Below are positions 7,722 through 17,600 of a stretch of DNA of 64,000 nt, piece after piece (position 1 is the first letter of the stretch; each line of letters opens with the position of its first letter). The DNA lies in contig NZ_JARUMJ010000001.1 in assembly GCF_036898465.1 (NCBI RefSeq), positions 6,510,001 through 6,574,000 on the forward strand, written 5' to 3'. Origin of the DNA: Streptomyces sp. B21-105 (GTDB taxonomy: Bacteria; Actinomycetota; Actinomycetes; Streptomycetales; Streptomycetaceae). The position numbers and the translations under genes were made by a program. The notes under the pieces are model-generated. The model worked only from the letters and a program-made list of their open reading frames with translations, had not been told where the DNA came from and ran no database searches.

Positions 7722-9515
7722 GTGGCGCAGGTGCCGCAGACGTTCTTCGATGCTCTCGCGGTGCGCACCTGGTGCGGACTGGCGCTCTCGGCGCTGGGCC
7801 GCGCGCGCGAGGAGATCGACGCGATCAACGTCTACCCGGTCGCGGACGGCGACACCGGCACCAACCTGTACCTGACCGTCGAGTCCGCGGCGACCGCCGT
7901 CGAAGCGGTCTTCGCCGGGCACGAGGCCGGTTCCGCGCCGGTTCGGCCCCCCTCCCTCGCCGACGCCGCGCGCGCGATGGCGCACGGCGCGCTCATAGGC
8001 GCGCGCGGCAACTCGGGGACGATCCTCGCGCAGTTGCTGCGCGGCATGGCCCAGGTGCTCGCCTCCGAGAGTGAGATGACTCGCACCGACGGGGCAGGGC
8101 TGAGCCTGGCGCTGCGGCAGGCCGCCGACGCGGCCCGGCAGGCCGTGGCCCACCCGGTCGAGGGCACCGTCCTGACGGTCGCCGCCGCCGCCGCGGACGC
8201 GGCGGGGAGCGCGGAGGGCGACTGCGGCACGATCGCCCGCGCCGCCCACCGGGGGGCGTGTACGGCGCTCGCCGCCACTCCGGGGCAGCTCGCGGTCCTG
8301 GGGCGGGCGGGAGTGGTCGACGCGGGCGGCCGGGGGCTGGTCGCGGTTCTCGCGGCCCTGGTGGAGACGTTCACGGGGGAGTCGCCGGGGATGCCGGGGG
8401 TTTCGGGGCTGCCGGGTCTCCAAAGCTTCTCGGGTCTCTCGGGGTCGCCTGGGCGCGTGGAGCCTGTCCGGGCGGAGAGTGCGGGCGGCCGGGGGCGCGC
8501 GCAGGGCGGGGAGGGCGGGAAGCCCTGGGACGCCGGCCGGGGTGGCGAAGCCAGTGCGGGGGACGAGCACGGTCCCGACGGGGAAGAGGGCGGCCCGGCC
8601 TTCGAGGTGATCTACCTCCTGGAGGCCGAGGACGCGGCCGTGGGACGGCTGAGGCAGCGGCTGGACGCCCTCGGCGACTCGCTCGTCGTGGTCGGCGGCG
8701 ACGGGCTGTGGAACGTCCATGTGCACGTGGACGACGCCGGCGCGGCCGTGGAGGCGGGCGTCGAGGCGGGCCGACCGTACCGGATCCGCATCACCCACTT
8801 CGGCGCCGACGACGCGCACACGCGCGGAGGCGAGCGTCCGCCGCGCGAGCGCGTGCAGCGTGCGGTCGTCGCCGTCGTGCCCGGGGAGGGACTGGTCGGG
8901 CTGTACGCCGAGGCCGGCGCGACCACCGTACTCGCGCGCCCCGGGGAGCCGCCCGCGAGCGGGGAGCTCGTCGAGGCGGTGCGACGTGCCCACGCGCGCG
9001 AGGTGGTGCTGCTGCCCAACGACGCCGACTTGCGGCACACCGCGGCCGCGGCGGCGGAGCAGGCCCGCACCGAGGGCATCCGGGTGGCCCTGATCCCGAC
9101 CCGTTCCGCCGTCCAGGGGATCGCCGCGCTCGCCGTCCACGAGCCCGACCGCCGCTTCGACGAGGACGTCGTCTCGATGACCTCGGCCGCCGGCGCCACG
9201 CGCTACGCCGAGGTCGTCGTGGCCGTGCGCGAGTCGTGGACCATGGCCGGCATCTGCCAGGCCGGCGACGTCCTCGGACTCGTCGACGGCGACGTGGCCG
9301 TCATCGGCTCCGATGTCGCCGCGACCGCGGAGGGCGTCCTCGACCGCATGCTGTCGGCGGGCGGTGAGCTGGTCACCCTGGTGCTCGGCGACGAGGCTCC
9401 CGAAGGCGTCGCGCAGCGGCTGGAGTCGCGGGTGCGGGAGGCGTATCTCGCTGTGGACACGGTCGTGTACCGGGGTGGGCGGCAGGGGGCGTTGTTGTTG
9501 ATCGGGGTGGAGTAG
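7722..9515 (+). CDS. DAK2 domain protein, FakA/YloV-like
   Basis: This 597-residue protein has an N-terminal DhaL/DAK2 kinase domain: INVYPVADGDTGTNLYLT (about 35-52) carries the metal/ATP-binding aspartates, and ALIGARGNSGTILAQLLRG follows near 90. The C-terminal half (AVVAVVPGEGLVGLYAEAGA, VVLLPNDADLRHTAAAAAEQ) matches the FakA C-terminal region. FakA phosphorylates fatty acids held by FakB in other bacteria; that role is inferred from the family. Between the domains lies a Gly/Pro-rich linker (about residues 220-285) with collagen-like GMPGVSGLPGL repeats. The GTG start has AAGGAGG six bases upstream. The gene is convergent with the TPR gene. Confidence 0.85.
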   Translation: MAQVPQTFFDALAVRTWCGLALSALGRAREEIDAINVYPVADGDTGTNLYLTVESAATAVEAVFAGHEAGSAPVRPPSLADAARAMAHGALIGARGNSGTILAQLLRGMAQVLASESEMTRTDGAGLSLALRQAADAARQAVAHPVEGTVLTVAAAAADAAGSAEGDCGTIARAAHRGACTALAATPGQLAVLGRAGVVDAGGRGLVAVLAALVETFTGESPGMPGVSGLPGLQSFSGLSGSPGRVEPVRAESAGGRGRAQGGEGGKPWDAGRGGEASAGDEHGPDGEEGGPAFEVIYLLEAEDAAVGRLRQRLDALGDSLVVVGGDGLWNVHVHVDDAGAAVEAGVEAGRPYRIRITHFGADDAHTRGGERPPRERVQRAVVAVVPGEGLVGLYAEAGATTVLARPGEPPASGELVEAVRRAHAREVVLLPNDADLRHTAAAAAEQARTEGIRVALIPTRSAVQGIAALAVHEPDRRFDEDVVSMTSAAGATRYAEVVVAVRESWTMAGICQAGDVLGLVDGDVAVIGSDVAATAEGVLDRMLSAGGELVTLVLGDEAPEGVAQRLESRVREAYLAVDTVVYRGGRQGALLLIGVE

Positions 9516-9595
9516 GCGGTGGAGTAGGCGGGGGGTGGGGTGGCGGGGCTGAGGCCGAGGTGATCGTTCAACGATCCTCGGAACTTCTTGGTCCT

Positions 9596-9634
9596 CGTTG
9601 GACGATCCCCTCGCCCTCAGGGGATCGTTCAACG
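9596..9634. terminator. Bidirectional terminator between DAK2 and TPR genes
   Basis: CGTTGGACGATCCCCT (9596-9611) pairs with AGGGGATCGTTCAACG (9619-9634) with one mismatch and a 7-base loop. The right arm includes the stop codon of the minus-strand TPR gene. A further small palindrome, ATCGTTCAACGAT, lies at about 9563-9575, so the CGTT(C/G)(A/G)ACGA motif recurs three times. Confidence 0.6.
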
Positions 9635-12600
9635 ACCCTTCGATTCCTCCGTCGCCTGCAACAACTGCTCCGCCTCGGCCCGCCGCGCCCGCATCGTCTC
9701 GCTGTCCACCCGACCGTCGCCCTCGAAGCCCTCGAAGCCCTCCAAGCCCTCCAAGCCCTCGGCTGCGTCCGCGCAGGACCGCAGCACCGCACGCGCGCGG
9801 GCCGCCGCCTGTGTGGGGCGTCCCAGGTCGCACTCCAGCCAGCCGGCGGCCAGCTCGGCGCCGGTCCGGGCGGACAGGGCGCTGTCGCCCAAGGCGACGA
9901 ACACCGCGACCGCCTCCGACATCTGGGAGAGCGCCTCGTCCAGGGTGGCCCGGATCGCGTCGTCGTCCGCGTCCTCGGCGGCGGAACGAGCCAGCAGGTC
10001 CCCGAACTGGCGATGGGTGTCGCCGAGTTCGGCGATCAGCCTCGCTCGCGCCTCCGCGTCGTCGCCCGCCGCGTCGAAGGCGTCCGCGCACTCCTCCACG
10101 GCGCTCGTCATCAGGGCGCGCGCCACGTCCGTGTCCTGCTCGGTGCGCAATGCCAGCCAGGCGCGGGCGCGCAGCGAGCGGATCAGCCCGCGCACATTGC
10201 CGAGGTCCCGCCACAGTTCGCCCGCGCGCGCGTACGCCCGGTCGGCCTCGGCGTGCAGCCCGGCATGGCCGAGCGACTCGGCGGCCAGGTGGGCGAGGGT
10301 GGCATGGTCGTGCTGCTCGGGCCAGTGCCGGGCGATCTCGGCGGCCTGAAGCCGGCGTTCGGCGGCGTCCCCGTGCTCGCCGAGCTCGCTCAGACAGTCA
10401 CCGAGCCACCACTGCGTCTGGACGACCGCCCCGTCCCCGTGGGTCTCGGCGCTCAGGTCCGTCAGCGCGGACTCCAGCACCTCCGCGGCCTCGGCCCAGC
10501 GGCCTTGCCGTACCAGGTACCCGCCGAGCTGGTGACGCGCCCACGCGCCGAACGTCGGGCCCGCCCCCGCCTCGTCGGCCCAGTGCGCCGACTCCAGAGC
10601 GTGCTCCGCGGCCTCTGCGGCCTCTCCCCGGCCGCCGACCACCTCGGCCAGCTGCAGGTGCAGCTGGGCCCGTCCGATCGCCTCCAGGACCGGCCCGCCG
10701 TGCTCCAGGGCCGCCCGCAGCGCCCGCTCCGCCTCCGCCATGTCGCCCAGCTCGTGGGCGAGACCGGCCAGCCGGGCCTCGTACTCCACGGCGAACCACG
10801 GCACCCCCGCCTCGACGAACTCCGCGGCGGCCCGCGCGAACAGCTCCGCACCGGTCTGCGGCTCGCCGGAGCGCGTCGCGAGCTCCGCCAGCATCGCGTG
10901 GCCCTCGGCCACCCGGGCGGCGAGCCGGACGTCGTCACCGGCCCGCCCGTGCACGAGCGCCAACAGCTCCCGGACGGCCGATTCCGCCGGCGTCCCGACC
11001 GCTGCGGGCACCGGCCCCTCGGTCTCGTGAACCCGACGCATCAGTATCCGGGCCCGCGCCATCAGGACACCCGCCGCCTGCGGCACCTCGGTGCCGCCCT
11101 CCGCGTACAGCGCGAGGACCCGGTCGTACGGCTCGGCCACGGCCGCGAGCGCCTCGTCCACCTCGCCGTCGAGCGCACGGACGTAGGCGGCACGCGCGCG
11201 TGCCGCCAGAGCCTCCCCGGGGTCGCCCGCCTCCGCGTACAGCCCGGCGGCGCGCTCGAAGGCGTCGGCGCTCCGCGGGCCGAGACCGGTCGCCTCGTGG
11301 TCGGCGATCTCCGCGCGGTCCCGCGCCGCCAGCTCCACGTCCTCGTTCGCGGCGGCCGCCCGGGCCACCCGCGCCCACGCCTCGGCGGCGTGCGGCCGGA
11401 GGGCGTCCGACAGCCGCCGGGCCTCGACGAGCAGAGCGGTCAGGTCCGCTTCACCAGCGCCACCGGCGCCACCGGCCTCCTCGACCGGGGCCGCAGCGGC
11501 GGGTGCTGGCCGGGGTGCGGCAGACGCCGGACGGGACGCCCGCACCCCCAGGGGCAGCCGCTCCGCCAAGGGCGTCCGCGCCATACGCGCGCGTGCCCGC
11601 TCGCTGACGTGCTCCGTGCCGTTGCGCTCGTCGAAACGCGCCGCCAGCGCGAGCGCCTCCGCGCGCGCGTGCGTCGCGAGCTCGTCGGCCGTCCACTCCC
11701 GCCCGGCCGCCCCGGGCACCCGCTCACCGCCGAGCCCGAGCTCACCCAGGCGCCCCATCAGCAGCGCCACCACACTCAGGAACTCCAGCTTGCTGCGCGG
11801 ATGGCCCTCGTCCGTGAAGTACGCCGGCCGCTCCGCGAGCAGCTCCAGGCCCCGCGCCTCGTTGCCGGTCAGCGCACAGAACTCCACGTGGGCGGCGTAC
11901 GCGCCCCGCATGCTCTCCATGGACCGCACCAGCCGGAACCCGCGCAGATGGTGGGCGCGGGCCTCGTCCGGGCGGCCCAGCCGCAACAGCGGCAGCAGGG
12001 ACGACGCGAGCACGCCGTGCGGCTCGTGGGCGCACGTGTACTCGCCCTCCAGGACCGGCGCCCACAGCTCCAGGGCCTCGGTGTCCCGCCCCCGCTCAGC
12101 CTGCCACCAGCCCTGCCCGTGCAGCTCGCACGCGTGGCAGTCGGCCATCGCGTCCCGGTCCGCGGCCAGCCAGGCGGCGAACGCCCGCTCGGCCCGCGCC
12201 ACGTCACCCACGTGCGCGGCGACGCTGAACTCGGCGCTGCGCACCGCCCGTTCGGAGTGACCGGCGAGCCGGTAGCGGTGCTCCATCTCGCCCAGCCACT
12301 TCTCCAACGACGCCAGCGGCACGTGCGGCTGGTCGAGCATGCCGGCCGACATCCACTTGAAGACCCAGTGCAGCGAATGCGTCTCGTACGCGTCGAAGTC
12401 CTCGGGCCGTTCGTCCCACATGCGCAGCAGCCGCGCGAACGGGACGAACATCTTCGCCTTCTCGGAGCTGTAGTTGTAGACCTTCAGCTGGTGCCCGAGT
12501 GCCTCGATCACGGCGAGCGGGATCTTCAGCTTCTCCGCCTCCGCGAGCAGCCGCTCCGCGCGCGCGTTGCGGGCCGGCCCCTCCGGCTGCTCGCCGTTCT

Positions 12601-12646
12601 CCGCCATCGCCCGGCGGAGGGAGTCGAAGTCCGTGATCTCACTCAT
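9629..12646 (-). CDS. Large tetratricopeptide-repeat protein paired with an HSP90-like gene
   Basis: A 1005-residue, Ala/Glu/Arg-rich, almost wholly helical soluble protein. Many stretches fit TPR-type helix pairs (for example AELATRSGEPQTGAELFARAAAEFVEAG and HQLGGYLVRQGRWAEAAEVLESAL). A Pro/Ala-rich linker near residues 375-395 splits it into two helical halves. The C-terminus has a short EGLEGLEGFEGFEG repeat. No catalytic motif or membrane segment was found. Its ATG overlaps the stop of the upstream HSP90-family gene (ATGAGTGA), so the two are translationally coupled and their products probably work together. TPR domains are classic HSP90 partners in eukaryotes; partnership here is inference. 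Confidence 0.8.
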   Translation of the reverse strand: MSEITDFDSLRRAMAENGEQPEGPARNARAERLLAEAEKLKIPLAVIEALGHQLKVYNYSSEKAKMFVPFARLLRMWDERPEDFDAYETHSLHWVFKWMSAGMLDQPHVPLASLEKWLGEMEHRYRLAGHSERAVRSAEFSVAAHVGDVARAERAFAAWLAADRDAMADCHACELHGQGWWQAERGRDTEALELWAPVLEGEYTCAHEPHGVLASSLLPLLRLGRPDEARAHHLRGFRLVRSMESMRGAYAAHVEFCALTGNEARGLELLAERPAYFTDEGHPRSKLEFLSVVALLMGRLGELGLGGERVPGAAGREWTADELATHARAEALALAARFDERNGTEHVSERARARMARTPLAERLPLGVRASRPASAAPRPAPAAAAPVEEAGGAGGAGEADLTALLVEARRLSDALRPHAAEAWARVARAAAANEDVELAARDRAEIADHEATGLGPRSADAFERAAGLYAEAGDPGEALAARARAAYVRALDGEVDEALAAVAEPYDRVLALYAEGGTEVPQAAGVLMARARILMRRVHETEGPVPAAVGTPAESAVRELLALVHGRAGDDVRLAARVAEGHAMLAELATRSGEPQTGAELFARAAAEFVEAGVPWFAVEYEARLAGLAHELGDMAEAERALRAALEHGGPVLEAIGRAQLHLQLAEVVGGRGEAAEAAEHALESAHWADEAGAGPTFGAWARHQLGGYLVRQGRWAEAAEVLESALTDLSAETHGDGAVVQTQWWLGDCLSELGEHGDAAERRLQAAEIARHWPEQHDHATLAHLAAESLGHAGLHAEADRAYARAGELWRDLGNVRGLIRSLRARAWLALRTEQDTDVARALMTSAVEECADAFDAAGDDAEARARLIAELGDTHRQFGDLLARSAAEDADDDAIRATLDEALSQMSEAVAVFVALGDSALSARTGAELAAGWLECDLGRPTQAAARARAVLRSCADAAEGLEGLEGFEGFEGDGRVDSETMRARRAEAEQLLQATEESKGR

Positions 12647-14516
12647 CCGTGGCCCCCCGCCCGTCCGACGACTGCCCGTGTGACGTCTGCCCGTGTGACG
12701 CGTCCCCGTGGGTGGCCCACTCGAGGAGGCCGATGAACGACCGGTTCAGCAGCGCCGAGTCCGCCGGCCGCAGCGGACGCTGCGCCATCAGCAGCGCCTG
12801 CCCGTACAGGGACTCCGTGGCGGTGCCGATCAGTTCCGGATCGTGCAGCGAACCGATGCGGCGGACCAGCGGGTTGAGATGGTTGAGCACCAGACGCGCG
12901 CGCGGGGCGCTCCCGCGCAGCGAGCCCAGGATGCCCGCCCAGAGGTCGTCGGCCTGCTCCTCGGCGTCCGCGCGCGCCTGCTCGTGCCGGGCCGCGCGGT
13001 CGTCGAGGTGCAGCGCGGGCACCGACACCGGATGGAAGGCCCGCAGGACGACGTCGCAGCCCAGCGGGTCGAGCCTGGCCCGCGCGGCCGCCAGGAAACC
13101 GGCCAGCGCCAGCTCGTCGGCGGGGGCGACGGTGTCCAGATGCGCGGTCACGGTGTCGGCGTCCAGCTCGGCGACGACCGTCCCCGGCCGCACCGAGGGC
13201 AGCGCCTCCACCAGCTCGCTGTCGTACGTGTAACCGCCGTTGATCACCCCGACGCCCTGCGCGGAGGCGATCGGCGCGACCTGCCGGTACTCCTCGACGG
13301 TCCGCGTGAAGTGCACCACCGGGTGCCGCTGCGCGAACTCCTCCAGCGACAGCCGGCCGTCGGTCGTCTCGAAGGGCAGCCACGGCAGCATCGTGCGCAG
13401 CATGTCCGTGTCGTGCCGCGCCAGGGACTTCACGCCCAGGTCGTGCACCTCCAGGAAGGCCGCGAGCCGCTCCGGATCGCCGGCGGCCAGTCCTGTCAGC
13501 CACGATCGGATCCGCTCGCCCAGCGCCTCCCGCACCGCGGCCAGCGTCTCGTCCTCGTACAGCGACTCCCGCGAGGCGGTCGGCCGCAGACTGTCGGTGT
13601 CCAGGACGCAGCGCACGAAGAACGCCCAGTCGGGCAGCAGCTGTTCGCCCCGCTCGGTCAGCAGCATGCCCTTGAGGTGCACCCGGTGACCGGCGCGCTG
13701 CGCCGGGCTCACCGCCGACGGCAGCACGTACGCCACCCCGCGGATCCCCGCCAGCGGCACGTCCAGTCGGATCGCGTCCAACGGGGTGAAGCCGAACAGT
13801 TCGTGACAGTGCCGGGCCAGCGCGACCCGCCGGCCGGCGGGGGAGGCGTACGCCCGGTCCCAGGGCGCGGGCAGATCGGTGACCGCCTCGTCGCCGACCT
13901 GGACGTCGTACGGCAGCAGCGATCCGAAGTCCCGGGCCAGCGCCAGCACACGCGGCTTGGCGAGCCACTCCCCGGCGCCCGCCCGCGCCACCAGATGCAC
14001 GGTGGTGCCCGGCTCAGGGCGCTCCTCGTGGGGCAGTGTCCGCACGGTGTACGAGCCGTCGTCGCGGGCCGTCCACTCCACCGGCGGCGCGCCCGGGTTG
14101 CGGGCGCTGCGGCTGACCACCCGGATCCGCTCGGCGACCACGAAACAGGCCAGCAGGCCGATGCCGAACTGGCCGAGGAAGTCCGACCGGACCTCCTGGA
14201 GGCCCTCGGCCCGCTTGGAACTGCGCCCGATCGTCGCCAGCAGGTCGTGCACGTCGGCCTCGGTGAGCCCGACACCGGAGTCCTCCACCCGCAGCCGGCC
14301 GTCGGCCGCGAACAGCCGCACCCGCGCCGGGGCGTCGGGCTCCTCGGCCCGCCGGGCGGTGATGGCGTCCACGGCGTTCTGCAGGAGTTCGCGCAGATAG
14401 ACCTTGGGGCTGGAGTAGAGGTGATGGGACAGCAGGTCCACCAGACCACGCAGGTCGACCTGGAACGAGTGGGGTGACGGGGATGCCTGGGATGACGGTG
14501 AGGTCTGGGAGTCCAT
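12639..14516 (-). CDS. HSP90-family ATPase (HtpG-like)
   Basis: A 625-residue GHKL ATPase. The Bergerat nucleotide-binding motifs are present: LRELLQNAVDAI (E and N for Mg-ATP), VEDSGVGLT (DxGxG) and GQFGIGLLACF (lid/G box), all within the first 150 residues. HSP90 middle-domain features follow, including HLKGMLL and SRESLYEDE with the ATP-contacting arginine region. The ATG beginning MDSQTSPSSQ is chosen because the HSP90 domain starts at about residue 18; no strong ribosome site is visible. The C-terminal dimerisation part is divergent from E. coli HtpG. It is a chaperone by family; clients are unknown. It is translationally coupled to the TPR gene and divergent from recG. Confidence 0.85.
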   Translation of the reverse strand: MDSQTSPSSQASPSPHSFQVDLRGLVDLLSHHLYSSPKVYLRELLQNAVDAITARRAEEPDAPARVRLFAADGRLRVEDSGVGLTEADVHDLLATIGRSSKRAEGLQEVRSDFLGQFGIGLLACFVVAERIRVVSRSARNPGAPPVEWTARDDGSYTVRTLPHEERPEPGTTVHLVARAGAGEWLAKPRVLALARDFGSLLPYDVQVGDEAVTDLPAPWDRAYASPAGRRVALARHCHELFGFTPLDAIRLDVPLAGIRGVAYVLPSAVSPAQRAGHRVHLKGMLLTERGEQLLPDWAFFVRCVLDTDSLRPTASRESLYEDETLAAVREALGERIRSWLTGLAAGDPERLAAFLEVHDLGVKSLARHDTDMLRTMLPWLPFETTDGRLSLEEFAQRHPVVHFTRTVEEYRQVAPIASAQGVGVINGGYTYDSELVEALPSVRPGTVVAELDADTVTAHLDTVAPADELALAGFLAAARARLDPLGCDVVLRAFHPVSVPALHLDDRAARHEQARADAEEQADDLWAGILGSLRGSAPRARLVLNHLNPLVRRIGSLHDPELIGTATESLYGQALLMAQRPLRPADSALLNRSFIGLLEWATHGDASHGQTSHGQSSDGRGATDE

Positions 14517-14683
14517 CGCTGCAGCGCCGCGGGCTGGGGGAGGAGCACGGCGCGGGGTCGGGCGGTCCCGGTGGGGCGGTGACCGCGGATGATGGCCGGA
14601 GCGGGCCATCCTAGGGCCCGAACGAGCCGTCTGACCAGGGGTTTCGGGACACCTGTGCGGCAATGTCAGTGGCGTGGTGTGCA

Positions 14684-17600
14684 ATGGATGTCGTGCCCGC
14701 GCTGAACGAACCACTGGAAGAACCGCTCACCTCAGTGCTCGGCCCCGCCACCGCGAAGGTGATGGCCGAGCACCTCGGCCTGCACTCGGTCGGCGACCTC
14801 CTGCACCACTACCCCCGCAGATACGAGGAGCGCGGCCAGCTCACCCACCTCGCCGACCTCCCGATGGACGAGCACGTCACCGTGGTCGCCCAGGTCGCGG
14901 ACGCCCGGCTGCACAGCTTCGCCTCCGCCAAGGCGCCCCGCGGCAAGGGCCAGCGCCTGGAGGTGACCATCACCGACGGCAACGGCCGGTTGCAGCTGGT
15001 CTTCTTCGGCAGCGGCGTCCACAAGCCGCACAAGGAGCTGCTGCCCGGCACCCGCGCGATGTTCGCGGGCAAGGTCTCGGTCTTCAACCGCCGCCTCCAG
15101 CTGCAGCACCCGGCCTACGAGCTGCTGCGAGCCGACGCCGAGGAGTCCGTCGAGACCTGGGCGGGCGCCCTCATCCCGCTCTACCCGGCCACCGCCAAGC
15201 TGGAGTCCTGGAAGATCGGCAAGGCGGTCCAGACCGTCCTGCCCACCGCCCACGAGGCGGTCGACCCCCTCCCCGACGCGCTGCGCGAGGGCCGCGGCCT
15301 GGTGTCCCTGCCCGACGCCCTCCTGAAGATCCACCGCCCGCACACCAAGGCCGACATCGCCGACGCCCGCGCCCGCCTGAAGTGGGACGAGGCGTTCGTC
15401 CTCCAGGTAGCCCTGGCCCGCCGCCGGCACGCGGACGCCCAACTCCCGGCGGTCGCCCGACGGCCCGTGCCCGACGGCCTCCTCACCGCCTTCGACGCCC
15501 GGCTCCCCTTCACCCTCACCGAGGGCCAGCAGAAGGTCTCGAAGGAGATCTTCGACGACCTGGCGACGGAACACCCGATGCACCGCCTGCTGCAGGGCGA
15601 GGTGGGCTCGGGCAAGGCCCAGCCCCTCGACTCCCTGGTGCTCACACCCGCCGGGTTCCGGCGCATGGGGGACATGGCCGTGGGCGACGAAGTCGTCGTC
15701 CCGAACGGGGAGATCGCGCAGGTCGACGGCGTGTTCCCGCAGGGCGAGCGCGAGGTGTGGCGCCTGGTCCTCTCCGACGGCTCCTTCGTGGAGTGCGACG
15801 ACGAGCATCTGTGGATCGTCGGCACGGAGTCGGCATGGCGCCGCGGTCAGGCTCCCGGGGTCATGACCACGCGCCAGATCCGACAGGACACGCGCGCGGC
15901 GGACGGCTCCGCGAAGTGGCACCTCCCGGCGGCGACCCCGGTCGACCTGGGAGGCGACGCAGCGCTGCCGCTGGACCCCTACCGGTTCGGCACCCGGCTG
16001 GCCGAGGGCGAAGACCCCGGCGATCCGACCGCGCCCGGCTCGTCCTCGTCCGGAGCGTCCTCGCCCGACGCGGGCATCCCCGCCGCGTTCAAGAACACCT
16101 CGGTCAAGAACCGCGGCGCCCTCCTGCAAGGCCTCCTGGACACGGACGGCACGGTCGGCGCGGACGGCCTGAGCGTCATGTTCCGCGCCCGCTCGCACCG
16201 GCTCGCCGACGACGTCGCCTGGATCGTGCGCTCGCTCGGAGGCCGGGCACGGCTCTCCGCATCGGGGGAGGGCGTCGAGGTCCTGCTCGCCCTGCCCGAC
16301 GCGCACCCGCCGTTCCGGCTGTCCCACAAGGCCGCCCGCCTCCGGCCCCGCCCGGACGACGACGCGTTCCGCCGCGGCATCCACGCGGTCGAGTACGTGG
16401 GCCGCAAACCCGTCCAGTGCATCAGCGTCGCCCACCCGAGCCACGCCTACGTCACCGACCACTTCACGGTCACCCACAACACCATGGTCGCCCTGCGTGC
16501 CATGCTCGCCGTCGTCGACGCGGGCGGACAGGCCGCGATGCTCGCCCCCACCGAGGTCCTCGCCCAGCAGCACCACCGCTCCGTCGTCGAGATGATGGGC
16601 GATCTGGCCGAGGGCGGCATGCTCGGCGGATCCGAACAGGCCACCAAGGTCGTCCTGCTGACCGGGTCCATGGGCGCGGCGGCCCGCCGCCGGGCGCTGC
16701 TCGACCTCGTCACCGGAGAGGCCGGCATCGTGATCGGCACGCACGCGTTGATCGAGGACAAGGTCCAGTTCCAGGACCTCGGCCTGGTCGTGGTCGACGA
16801 ACAGCACCGCTTCGGCGTCGAACAGCGGGACGCCCTGCGAGGCAAGGGCAAGCAGCCCCCGCACCTGCTCGTCATGACGGCCACGCCCATCCCCCGTACC
16901 GTCGCCATGACCGTCTTCGGCGATCTGGAGACCTCCGTCCTCGACCAGCTCCCGGCCGGCCGCTCGCCCATCGCCAGCCATGTCGTCCCCGCCGCGGACA
17001 AACCCCACTTCCTGACGCGCGCGTGGGAGCGCGTGCGCGAGGAGGTGGCGGGCGGCCACCAGGCCTACGTCGTCTGCCCCCGTATCGGCGACGACGAGGA
17101 CGAGCCGGAGAAGGCCGGCAAGGCCAAGAAGAAGTCCGCCGAGGACGAGGCCGAGAAGCGGCCCCCGCTCGCCGTCCTAGACGTCGCCGAGCAGCTCGTC
17201 CGTGGCCCCCTCCAAGGGCTGCGGATCGAGGTGCTGCACGGCCGCATGCCCCCCGACGACAAGGACGCCGTCATGCGCCGCTTCGCCGCGGGCGACACCG
17301 ACGTCCTGGTCGCCACGACCGTCATCGAGGTCGGCGTCAACGTCCCGAACGCCACCGCGATGGTGATCATGGACGCCGACCGGTTCGGGGTCTCCCAGCT
17401 CCACCAGCTGCGCGGCCGCGTAGGCCGTGGCTCGGCGCCGGGCCTGTGTCTCCTGGTCAGCGAGATGCCGGAGGCCGGCGCGGCCCGGCAGCGGCTGAAC
17501 GCCGTCGCCGCCACCCTCGACGGCTTCGAGCTCTCCCGCATCGACCTCGAGCAGCGCCGCGAGGGCGACGTCCTCGGCCAGGCCCAGTCGGGCGTCCGCT

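Noticed and set aside
7584..10214. An 876-codon minus frame opposite the DAK2 gene
   Set aside because: Antisense shadow spanning two unrelated genes and their intergenic terminator.
9560..12736. A 1058-codon plus-strand frame opposite the TPR gene
   Set aside because: Composition is a mirror of the Ala/Glu/Arg-rich TPR frame and no motif is present; the minus-strand frame is coupled to the HSP90 gene.
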